Source: an uncultured Lachnospiraceae bacterium (lineage in GTDB: Bacteria > Bacillota > Clostridia > Lachnospirales > Lachnospiraceae). From it: a stretch of 10,507 bases of DNA. Of this stretch, positions 1-5,280 are shown piece by piece. A program made the position numbers and the translations under genes. Every line of letters begins with the position of its first letter. The first letter of the stretch is position 1. The stretch spans positions 1 through 10,507 of the forward strand of contig CAJTPM010000070.1 of the NCBI GenBank assembly GCA_910578085.1, written 5' to 3'. The notes under the pieces are model-generated. The model saw nothing but the letters and a program-made list of their open reading frames with translations, did not search any database and was not told where the DNA came from.

Positions 1-27
1 CTGTTGTAGTGTGGAAAGATTGTCCAT
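1..27 (-). CDS. Start of an unidentified gene, cut by the window edge
   Basis: Reading leftward on the minus strand, an ATG at 27-25 opens a frame giving M-D-N-L-S-T-L-Q-Q before the window ends. A purine-rich stretch with AAAGGA lies upstream, a little far from the ATG. An alternative ATG at about 38 is in another frame and overlaps the ribosome binding site. Only nine codons are visible, so no product can be named. It follows the structured region at 70-221, which might be its leader. Confidence 0.35.
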
Positions 28-69
28 ATGTTTTTCATCCTTTCTTTTCTTTTTTTATTTTTGTATGGG

Positions 70-221
70 AAGAACCTGGAATTTGCAGGATCATTACCTG
101 TTGCGATTACGACAAAGACACATGGCTGATCATTACGGTTCCATGCGTCTTTGTCCAGGCATCTTACAGATGCAGGTCGCTCTGATATTCAGTTGATTTT
201 CTGTTATGCCGGGCGCATAAC
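70..221 (-). ncRNA. Candidate structured RNA or leader with several hairpins
   Basis: This stretch has no convincing gene but carries closely spaced inverted repeats. A perfect 7-base stem lies at 203-209/215-221 with a 5-base loop, and a perfect 5-base stem at 159-163/169-173. A 15-base stem lies at 111-125/141-155; its single mismatch becomes a G-U pair in the minus-strand transcript. At the left end, CCTG (75-78), CAGG (86-89) and CCTG (97-100) can form two mutually exclusive hairpins. The 9-mer GTAATGATC (minus strand) occurs in two loops, at 136-128 and 97-89. No T-run follows any stem on the minus strand, so these are not simple terminators. I do not recognise a known RNA family. It could be a small RNA of the element, a 3' UTR, or a leader for the gene starting at 27. 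Confidence 0.4.
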
Positions 222-240
222 TTTGGCTTCTGGGTAAATT

Positions 241-432
241 TTACATATCCACTTTTACAATTACGCAATTATCTTCGCGAATATATTTATTCTTGAATTG
301 GCTGATTGCGAATTCATCCTCCGGAGCAAAATTTGCTTCATCGATGATTTCTGCTTCGTACAGCAGATCTACTTTCAGGATCACATATTTTACGAAGGGC
401 TGCATTTCGTATTTCTTCATAAAAGAATTCAT
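241..432 (-). CDS. Small 63-residue protein of unknown function
   Basis: The ATG at 432 is preceded by an excellent ribosome binding site (AGGAGGTGA about 5 bases upstream), which supports real translation despite the short length. The protein begins with a basic segment (MNSFMKKYE). Two hydrophobic beta-like stretches follow (KYVILKVDLLYE near residues 15-26 and CVIVKVDM at the C-terminus), with an acidic middle (APEDEF). There is no signal peptide, cysteine cluster or clear DNA-binding motif. It lies after the lysis genes but probably has its own promoter at 456-464. The fold could be a small beta protein; I do not recognise the family and assign no function. Confidence 0.65.
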   Translation of the reverse strand: MNSFMKKYEMQPFVKYVILKVDLLYEAEIIDEANFAPEDEFAISQFKNKYIREDNCVIVKVDM

Positions 433-455
433 ATTGTCACCTCCTGGATAAGCGG

Positions 456-480
456 ATTATAACACATCAGGTGTCCCATA
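456..480 (-). promoter_or_regulatory. Candidate extended -10 promoter for the 63-residue gene
   Basis: On the minus strand TATAAT lies at 461-456 and is preceded by TGT at 464-462, giving the extended -10 form TGnTATAAT. No good -35 hexamer sits 17 bases upstream, which extended -10 promoters can tolerate. The predicted transcript would start near 449 and leave a leader of about 17 bases containing the AGGAGG site. An imperfect palindrome (ACAC, 5 bases, GTGT) overlaps the region upstream of the -10 and might be an operator. Confidence 0.4.
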
Positions 481-528
481 AAAGGAACAGCAATTAACTT
501 ATGTCAAACTTTAATCGTAAAATTTGTC

Positions 529-1038
529 TCAAAAACCATCCTTGAGTTTTTGCCTGTAAGATTCATGGATGAGTTCCATGGATATCTCCACTTCGCCGTT
601 TTTGATGCCGTTTTCCTGCAGGATTTTTTCATATTTCTGGTACGTTTTGATACAGTGCTGATAACTGTCCTTATTGCATCGTTTTCCCGCCAGCACGGTG
701 TTGGCAAAACTGTTGATTTCCCAGCGCATATCGTCGATCTGCTTATCAATAAACATGTTGGTCAGTCTTTTCAGATCGGTTTTCATCTCGTCATCGTGTC
801 TGTCGGACCTCAACATATCTTTTTCATGTTTTTCCTGTAAGGAAGCGAGGGCGTGAGAGGTTTGGAGCAGAAGCTCATGTTCCTCTCTCTTTCCCCGCAT
901 CCATCTGGTTTCAAGACCAAGTTTTCCGACGATCCATTCAAAGAGCGATACGACGGATTTTATGCCGATCAGAATAACAAAGACGGAGAGAAATACATAG
1001 GAAAAGTTGATGGTGGTTAATTCCTGTATCGGATCCAT
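529..1038 (-). CDS. Phage membrane protein with coiled coil, next to the holin
   Basis: This 169-residue protein starts with a short polar segment, then one strongly hydrophobic segment (residues about 12-35, NFSYVFLSVFVILIGIKS). A long charged helical region (about 45-100) has coiled-coil character. A conserved-looking tail includes YQKYEKILQENG and ends EVEISMELIHESYRQKLKDGF. Proteins of this layout are common in Firmicutes prophages beside holin and endolysin genes, usually annotated only as hypothetical or membrane proteins. The ATG at 1038 has AGGAAGGTGAT about 8 bases upstream, and the gap to the holin stop is 15 bases, so the two genes are probably co-transcribed. It may anchor at the cytoplasmic membrane with the coiled coil in the cytoplasm. 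A role as accessory holin or spanin-like factor is possible but unproven. Confidence 0.7.
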   Translation of the reverse strand: MDPIQELTTINFSYVFLSVFVILIGIKSVVSLFEWIVGKLGLETRWMRGKREEHELLLQTSHALASLQEKHEKDMLRSDRHDDEMKTDLKRLTNMFIDKQIDDMRWEINSFANTVLAGKRCNKDSYQHCIKTYQKYEKILQENGIKNGEVEISMELIHESYRQKLKDGF

Positions 1039-1053
1039 TTCCGCATCACCTTC

Positions 1054-1362
1054 CTAATGCGTATTCATCTGTCTCCAGGCGGCTTCCAGTAAAATCCGGA
1101 TCTGGTCTCTGGTAATAACCTCTTTCCTGGAATTAAACATGTTATCAATGAAATTGACGACATACTCCCGCTTTTCTTCTCCGGACTCAGGCAGATCAAA
1201 CAGTACTTCCGCCGCTTCCACAGCTTTCGCGGTCCATCTGGCGATCTCGTCTGTTCTGGCACAGGAGAGCTTTGTTTTCAGATAGGGAATCAGAAATCCC
1301 GTAATAACGGCGCCGATCACGGGGATCAACAGTGAGATGATATTGAATAATTGTTCGTTCAT
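1054..1362 (-). CDS. Phage holin, LLH family
   Basis: This 102-residue protein has a single long N-terminal hydrophobic helix (about residues 5-27, IISLLIPVIGAVITGFLIPYL), then a helical, charged C-terminal domain with WTAKAVEAAEVLF and KREYVVNFIDNMF. This is the layout of the LLH holin family (Phage_holin_6_1). Such proteins sit in the cytoplasmic membrane and permeabilise it so the endolysin can reach the wall. I chose the ATG at 1362 rather than an upstream start at 1476 because AAAGGAGG lies directly in front of it. The longer version would also overlap the endolysin gene and add a tail without holin features. The endolysin gene ends 34 bases upstream and the membrane coiled-coil gene follows 15 bases downstream, forming a lysis cassette. 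Confidence 0.8.
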   Translation of the reverse strand: MNEQLFNIISLLIPVIGAVITGFLIPYLKTKLSCARTDEIARWTAKAVEAAEVLFDLPESGEEKREYVVNFIDNMFNSRKEVITRDQIRILLEAAWRQMNTH

Positions 1363-1396
1363 AAAAGTTCCTCCTTTTTCTTTCTGAAAGCAACTG

Positions 1397-2251
1397 TTAC
1401 ACGCAGTTTCTGCTTTCTTTCTGTCCATAAGTGATATAGTGTTTGTAGTACAAAGGGAGCTCGTCTCCGAATGCATTTCTCAGATCGGCATAATGATTTT
1501 TATAGGCAGCTACATTAAAATCGGCGCAGGCAATGCGGCCTTCCGTCATTCCATAAGTACAGAAGTGGCGAAACAGGGCGGCGGAATCTGTTCCGAAAGT
1601 TTTTTTGAGGTCTGCATATCTGTCTGCATAGTAAACCGGATCAAAGACCGGGGAATAGTCCAGTCCCTCTGACAGAAATTTCCCGGAAACTGCGGAAGGG
1701 ACAGATGGGAGAGCGCTTAACCTTTTGTTGACTTGTTCGGCGATGTAGGGGTGTTTGCGATACAGATAGTCTCCGGGGCAGGCTTTTGCTGCAAAATCTC
1801 TGTGGACCGTCATGTTGCAGCCGTTTAAATGCTTTACCCGGTTCGTTTTATTCGTGCTCCATACGAGTTTTTTAATCTGATTGCGCCTGCAGATGTCGGT
1901 GACCAGCGCAAGGAGCGACTCCATTGCCCTGTCTGATATATGCCATCCGGTGTCCGCGCCGCCGTCGTTGGCCACTTCGATGGTGACTGCCCGGTGGTCA
2001 TTGGATGCATTGGAAGAGGCCCAGCTGCGGTCTTTTTCTTCTACATACATTGCAATACGGCCGTCCGTACCGATGCCGTAGTTGGAAGACGCTCTCCTGG
2101 ATTTTCTGGAAAAAGCATTGCCGCAGGTTTCGATCGACAGGTTTCCCGCCATACAGTGGATGGTGATGGTGTCGATCTTATGATTTCTGGGTGAAGTCCT
2201 GTTGGGACTGATTTTTTGGTATGTTTGCAGTGGACTGTTTGTATAGGTCAT
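1397..2251 (-). CDS. Endolysin: N-acetylmuramoyl-L-alanine amidase with two C-terminal repeats
   Basis: The 284-residue enzyme cleaves the bond between N-acetylmuramic acid and L-alanine in peptidoglycan. Residues about 25-170 match the Amidase_2/PGRP fold. Zinc ligands are visible as H32 (ITIHCM), H150 (TVHRDF) and C158 (ACPGD), with a conserved acidic segment at E92 (VTIEVAND). Residues about 203-240 and 245-281 are two related modules sharing YADL, FG and TYG-x2-E-x-R. Repeats of this kind occur at the C-termini of clostridial phage lysins and wall proteins and probably bind the wall. There is no signal peptide, fitting holin-dependent release. The ATG at 2251 is preceded by AGGAAAGGAAAC; an upstream start at 2383 would overlap the desulfurase gene and add an unrelated basic tail. 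The holin gene follows 34 bases later. Confidence 0.9.
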   Translation of the reverse strand: MTYTNSPLQTYQKISPNRTSPRNHKIDTITIHCMAGNLSIETCGNAFSRKSRRASSNYGIGTDGRIAMYVEEKDRSWASSNASNDHRAVTIEVANDGGADTGWHISDRAMESLLALVTDICRRNQIKKLVWSTNKTNRVKHLNGCNMTVHRDFAAKACPGDYLYRKHPYIAEQVNKRLSALPSVPSAVSGKFLSEGLDYSPVFDPVYYADRYADLKKTFGTDSAALFRHFCTYGMTEGRIACADFNVAAYKNHYADLRNAFGDELPLYYKHYITYGQKESRNCV

Positions 2252-2336
2252 GTTCGGTTTCCTTTCCTGTGAGTTGTATTTTGTGTGGTTTTTAGCAGCA
2301 ATTCGGTTCGGTGACATTCCTGCCGGACAGGCGGCC

Positions 2337-3521
2337 TCAGGACGAAAAAGTTTCCTCTTTTCGCGAGGATTTTTGGCCTGCATTTAACTTTCGCAGCGTG
2401 TCAACACAGTATCTTAATTTCTCGCATATGTAGTTTAATTCCACCGGAGTCTCCCTGCCGCAGAAAGACATTCTGATGCAGGAATGGATATCCGGTTCTT
2501 TCATGCCTATGGAGCTAAGGGCGTGGGATGGTTCCAGATCCACGTTATTGCAGGCGGAACCGGTGGATACCCGGATGCCGTTTACATCAAGCAGGCTCAT
2601 CAGCGATTCTCCCTCCACACCGCGAAAGCACATGCAGAGATTGCAGGGCAGTCTGTTTTCGCCTGCTACGGGGGCGCCGACTAAGAAGCTGTCCGGAATG
2701 TGTTTGCTTATGTAATGGTATACGTAATTCCTGCCGGCTGAGGAGATGGAAGAGTAGTCATATTCTTCGACGGCTTTGCCCAGTGAGGCGATCCCCACTA
2801 CATTTTCCGTACCGCCCAGGATGCCGTTTTGCTGGCTGCCGTAAATCAGCGGTTTCAGCCTGAGTTCTTTCCTTTTCCATAACACGCCGATTCCCTTTAA
2901 AGCGCGGAGTTTGTGGCCGCTGAAGGTCAGCAGATCGACAGAATCCTTCCACTTTTCCAGATCGATCCGGTAAGACGGGAGATATCCTGTGACATCAACT
3001 GCCAGAATACCATGATGTCTGTGGACGATCGCGCCGATGTCCGCCACGTTTTGGACGGTTCCGATTTCAGAGCTGGCCGCTTCGATGCAGACAAGAGGTT
3101 TTCTGGCACTGCATTCCGTGAGCATATTTTCCAGACAGGCCGGATCGATTTCTCCGATGGCATTTACCTGCAATGCCTTATGGTACAGACAGGATTCGCA
3201 TGCCTTTATCATGGATTTATGGGCGGTTGGGGAATAAAAGACTTCATACCGGTTTTCCTGCGGGTTTTCTGAAGTCAGTCCCCTGACCGCCAGCGTGTTG
3301 GAGGCCGATCCGGAAGGGGTAAAATAGATATCTTCCGGACGGGCATGGAGAAAGTCCGCGATCGACTGTCCGGACTTTGCTATGATCTGCGCGGCAGACC
3401 TGCCCGCAGAGTGGAGGGAGGAAGGATTGCCGAAGAGGTCCAGAACGGATATTAAGTGTTGCTTCATGGTTTCCGACAGCGGGGTGGCTGCCGCATGGTC
3501 TAAATAGATATTGTTTATCAT
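2337..3521 (-). CDS. Cysteine desulfurase, divergent NifS/IscS-type
   Basis: This 394-residue PLP enzyme of aminotransferase class V should remove sulfur from cysteine, giving alanine and an enzyme persulfide for thiolation or Fe-S assembly. It starts with YLDHAAATPL and GNPSSLHSAGR, as in NifS/IscS. The PLP lysine is K204 (FSGHK), the acid-base histidine H101 (SPTAHKSM), the pyridine-nitrogen aspartate D176, the mobile catalytic cysteine C324 (STGSACNN), and the substrate arginine lies in IRMSF. The size is close to IscS, and GGTENVVGIASLGKA is preserved. Some usual residues differ: the glutamine after the aspartate (DAxQ) is G179 (DVTG), arginines before GGTEN are N and L, and TSGATE is TPSGSAS. 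The ATG at 3521 follows AGGGAGAAAG. Placement between a structural block and the lysis genes is odd; no IscU, Dnd or thiolase partner is visible. Confidence 0.88.
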   Translation of the reverse strand: MINNIYLDHAAATPLSETMKQHLISVLDLFGNPSSLHSAGRSAAQIIAKSGQSIADFLHARPEDIYFTPSGSASNTLAVRGLTSENPQENRYEVFYSPTAHKSMIKACESCLYHKALQVNAIGEIDPACLENMLTECSARKPLVCIEAASSEIGTVQNVADIGAIVHRHHGILAVDVTGYLPSYRIDLEKWKDSVDLLTFSGHKLRALKGIGVLWKRKELRLKPLIYGSQQNGILGGTENVVGIASLGKAVEEYDYSSISSAGRNYVYHYISKHIPDSFLVGAPVAGENRLPCNLCMCFRGVEGESLMSLLDVNGIRVSTGSACNNVDLEPSHALSSIGMKEPDIHSCIRMSFCGRETPVELNYICEKLRYCVDTLRKLNAGQKSSRKEETFSS

Positions 3522-3542
3522 AATCTTTCTCCCTTGATCGTT

Positions 3543-3591
3543 AAAAATGTACGGGGCCGTTGCATTTCAGGCGGAGGCCCCGTACATTTTT
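3543..3591 (-). terminator. Strong bidirectional-looking intrinsic terminator
   Basis: A perfect 16-base inverted repeat (arms 3543-3558 and 3576-3591, loop 17 bases) has a GC-rich inner half (GTACGGGGCC) and outer A5/T5 ends. A U-run therefore follows the stem on either strand. It lies 58 bases beyond the stop of the 102-residue gene and should end transcription of the structural block. It also lies in front of the desulfurase start, so any transcript starting near 3600 would have to pass it. Confidence 0.8.
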
Positions 3592-3596
3592 GATGT

Positions 3597-3634
3597 TCTC
3601 TTAGATTAAATAAGAGATGATTGGTTGTATTCAA
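3597..3634 (-). promoter_or_regulatory. Weak promoter candidate with a dyad over the -10, upstream of the desulfurase
   Basis: On the minus strand TTGAAT (3634-3629) and TATTTA (3612-3607) are 16 bases apart. A perfect 7-base dyad (TCTCTTA at 3597-3603, TAAGAGA at 3611-3617) overlaps the -10 and could be a repressor site. The predicted start near 3600 would put the hairpin at 3543-3591 straight into the leader, so the promoter would feed an attenuator-like structure. The hexamers are only fair matches. Confidence 0.25.
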
Positions 3635-3648
3635 TTTTTGGATAACTG

Positions 3649-3957
3649 TCACACGGCAGCGTATGAAGCGGACTGTGCGGTCTGCCCGGCATAGATGTCT
3701 GCTAACACCTTTTTAGCGCCGGATTTATACAGCTCTTTGTCTGAAAGATCAAGATGAGAGAGCATTTCTCTGGCCTGTATCTTATCGATTTCCTGATTAT
3801 GATACGCTCTTAAAACCATAAAAATCTGGTAATGATCGATGGTATCCGTAAAAGTCCGCCAGGGAGCAAATGCCTTTTCCTTTCTGCAGCTGTCGCATGC
3901 ATGGTAGCCGGCGCCGCATAATACGCACCAGTGATTTATTTCCCGTTCAGATTTCAT
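3649..3957 (-). CDS. Small CxxC/CxxC putative zinc-binding phage protein
   Basis: This 102-residue protein has four cysteines at C11, C14, C21 and C24 (WCVLCGAGYHACDSC), a compact zinc-binding arrangement. It is followed by a helical region with DTIDHYQIFMVLRAYHNQEI and a polar tail rich in alanine and serine. The gene begins 5 bases after the stop of the structural gene and has no good Shine-Dalgarno sequence, so translation is probably coupled to it. The strong hairpin at 3543-3591 follows. Small zinc-knuckle proteins beside structural genes occur in clostridial phages, but I cannot assign a role. It might bind nucleic acid or assist assembly of the neighbouring structural protein. Confidence 0.65.
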   Translation of the reverse strand: MKSEREINHWCVLCGAGYHACDSCRKEKAFAPWRTFTDTIDHYQIFMVLRAYHNQEIDKIQAREMLSHLDLSDKELYKSGAKKVLADIYAGQTAQSASYAAV

Positions 3958-3973
3958 TGCGGTTATTCCGCAA
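3957..3973 (-). other. Hairpin spanning the stop/start junction of two genes
   Basis: The minus-strand sequence TTGCGG-AATAA-CCGCAA forms a perfect 6-base stem whose loop contains the TAA stop (3965-3963) of the structural gene. Its 3' arm runs up to the ATG at 3957 of the next gene. Ribosomes finishing the first gene would melt it, which fits coupled re-initiation of the CxxC protein. Confidence 0.45.
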
Positions 3974-4736
3974 CGATGACGGAGAACAGATCCGTTCCCT
4001 CGTAATCGTCATTGCAGTAATCCTTCATAAAATCAATGGTAAACTGATTCTTTCCGGTGCCTGTGAGAGCGGTCTCGATGGAAGAGGGATCGATCTTGCC
4101 TTTTGCGGCTTTGATCACGCCCGCAAATTTCAGGTTGTCGTTGCACTGGTCTCTGAAGATGGCAAATACTTTAACGCCCACGGTTTTCGGGAAGTTGACG
4201 GTATTGTTGACCACGCGGATTGCTCTGGAAGATTCATATTCGTATTCCACATAGATTTTTCCGGTTACATCGGTGGGAACCGTAATCTCTCTGTCCGAGA
4301 TCGAGAACTCGGAAGCGCTTGCCGCAGCGCCAATCGTATACTTTTTGGCCAGCTGTCCGCTCTCCAGCTTATAGATGTATTTGATTTCTCCAAGAGGTGT
4401 GTGGGAGAGTGTGACCTTGCCGTCTGCCACAGTCAGAATTTCTTCTACCGGGACAACGATTTTGTCTGTCTCATCGGCCACTTCCTTGTCGGAACCGTAC
4501 TGCAGTGCCAGCAGGTCCGTGCTGAATAAAGAGTTTGTAGCGGTAAATTTACCGGTCTTTGCCCGGAATAATTTGGTGATCAGAGCACCCTGTGCATCGG
4601 TGATCTCCTCGCCTTCCGCTGCGGTCTGAAGGCTTGGCTCCTCCAGCTTGGTGAGCCTCCCGATGACGGAACCGTCAGAGAGGTCTGTGAAGATAAGGCT
4701 CCTCACTTTGTCAAGGATAAGTTCGTTTACGTTCAT
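3963..4736 (-). CDS. Probable phage structural protein (tail-tube-like or other major virion component)
   Basis: The 257-residue protein opens with NELILDKVRSLIFTDLSDG, followed by LTKLEEPSLQTAAEGEEITDAQGALITKLFRAKTGKFTATNSLF. The rest is largely beta-rich (VTLSHTPLGEIKYIYKLE, ITVPTDVTGKIYVEYEYE), ending in an acidic DLFSVIVAE. The pattern resembles uncharacterised structural proteins of Firmicutes gut phages: an abundant-type beta protein with an Ig-like insert. I recognise the general type but cannot separate tail tube from capsid-associated roles. The ATG at 4736 has AAAGGAG about 9 bases upstream. A start at 4841 would keep the frame open but has no ribosome binding site and would translate through the repeat at 4800-4826. 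The CxxC gene follows after 5 bases. Confidence 0.6.
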   Translation of the reverse strand: MNVNELILDKVRSLIFTDLSDGSVIGRLTKLEEPSLQTAAEGEEITDAQGALITKLFRAKTGKFTATNSLFSTDLLALQYGSDKEVADETDKIVVPVEEILTVADGKVTLSHTPLGEIKYIYKLESGQLAKKYTIGAAASASEFSISDREITVPTDVTGKIYVEYEYESSRAIRVVNNTVNFPKTVGVKVFAIFRDQCNDNLKFAGVIKAAKGKIDPSSIETALTGTGKNQFTIDFMKDYCNDDYEGTDLFSVIVAE

Positions 4737-4799
4737 AAATAAGTCTCCTTTCGTTTTTGGTTTTGATAAAGTAGTGTGGGAGAAGAACAATGGATTGAC

Positions 4800-4826
4800 T
4801 GTTCCCGCCTCCTTTCGGGTATCGTT
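4800..4826 (-). repeat. 27-base direct repeat, copy A
   Basis: It is identical over 27 bases to 5283-5309. On the minus strand it contains CCCG-AAAGGAGG-CGGG, a 4-base stem holding a perfect Shine-Dalgarno sequence in its loop. In this copy no start codon lies at a usable distance; the structural gene starts 64 bases further on with its own binding site. It may be a duplicated leader, a relic of a deleted gene start, or a shared regulatory element. Confidence 0.85.
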
Positions 4827-4860
4827 TTTGTTCTTTTCCATACAGAAACAAAGCTTCGGT

Positions 4861-4904
4861 CGTTATTTACGGACGATCCATTTTGAAAGAGGCCGTAAAT
4901 AACG
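4861..4904. other. 12-base perfect dyad between the 122-residue gene and the structural gene
   Basis: The arms CGTTATTTACGG (4861-4872) and CCGTAAATAACG (4893-4904) are exact complements separated by 20 bases. A T6 run follows on the plus strand only (4908-4913), so it resembles a plus-strand terminator rather than one for the minus-strand operon it lies in. On the minus transcript it could be a stabilising or processing hairpin, or as DNA an operator with half-sites three turns apart. Confidence 0.6.
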
Positions 4905-4911
4905 GACTTTT

Positions 4912-5280
4912 TTACCGTTTTAGCATGGCGTTATCGTTAATTTTATCCTGTGTCTCTGCACCGCTGCCGTCCTGTCTTTGGAATAATCTCTGATTCAGCT
5001 GCCCGATATAATATCTGGACAAAGACGCCTTTACATTTACATGTTCCGGGCAGTCTATATTCCGGAACATTCCTTTGGAATATTTTCTGGTCTCTATGTA
5101 GTTTCTTTTCATGCTTAATCCCGGGAAAAGCTTTATATTCACTTCCTCGGATGGCGGGACAGAGGAAAAGTAGTTGAAAATAATGTTTTCTGCCGACTTT
5201 AAAGTCTGTCTGACCATCTCCGCAGGAATGGCTTCTCCGGCGGCTATCTGATTGATCAGGGTTTCCTGTGTAATATTCAA
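4912..5280 (-). CDS. 122-residue protein, possibly HU-like, TTG start
   Basis: The start is TTG at 5280, 10 bases after AAAGGAGG at 5298-5291. It overlaps the TGA of the 942-residue gene (TTGA), so translation is coupled. Residues 1-40 form two predicted helices (ETLINQIAAGEAIPAEMVRQTLKSAENIIF). A strand-turn motif (EVNIKLFPGLSMKRNY) follows, then a basic segment with KYSKGMFRN and VNVKASLSRYYIGQLNQRLF. The helix-helix-strand order recalls HU/IHF-type DNA-binding proteins, where a similar place carries a VxIPGFGTF strand. The match is by pattern only and weak. The C-terminus is polar and lysine/arginine-containing. It could be a nucleoid-like partner of the polymerase or a small virion protein. 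No ATG is available near this binding site. Confidence 0.65.
   Translation of the reverse strand: MNITQETLINQIAAGEAIPAEMVRQTLKSAENIIFNYFSSVPPSEEVNIKLFPGLSMKRNYIETRKYSKGMFRNIDCPEHVNVKASLSRYYIGQLNQRLFQRQDGSGAETQDKINDNAMLKR

Noticed and set aside
11..196. Plus-strand ORF of 61 codons at the left edge
   Set aside because: It starts with GTG without a clear binding site, runs through the hairpin-rich stretch, and its low-complexity F/S/Y-rich start follows a T-rich tract rather than a protein pattern.
1054..1476. 140-codon version of the holin gene
   Set aside because: It would overlap the endolysin gene and place a cysteine-containing polar tail before the membrane helix. AAAGGAGG marks the ATG at 1362.
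1397..2383. 328-codon version of the endolysin gene
   Set aside because: It overlaps the end of the desulfurase gene, and the added 44 residues are basic and unrelated to the amidase fold. AGGAAAGG marks the ATG at 2251.
2337..3521. Dnd phosphorothioation system around the desulfurase
   Set aside because: No DndB, DndC, DndD or DndE-like gene is visible on either side, so only the desulfurase itself can be called.
3870..4529. 219-codon plus-strand ORF opposite the structural gene
   Set aside because: It is the complement of a gene with a good binding site and recognisable protein character. The plus frame has no binding site or known motif.
3963..4841. 292-codon version of the structural gene starting at 4841
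   Set aside because: There is no ribosome binding site before 4841, and the extra 35 codons are the repeat and leader. AAAGGAG directly precedes the ATG at 4736.
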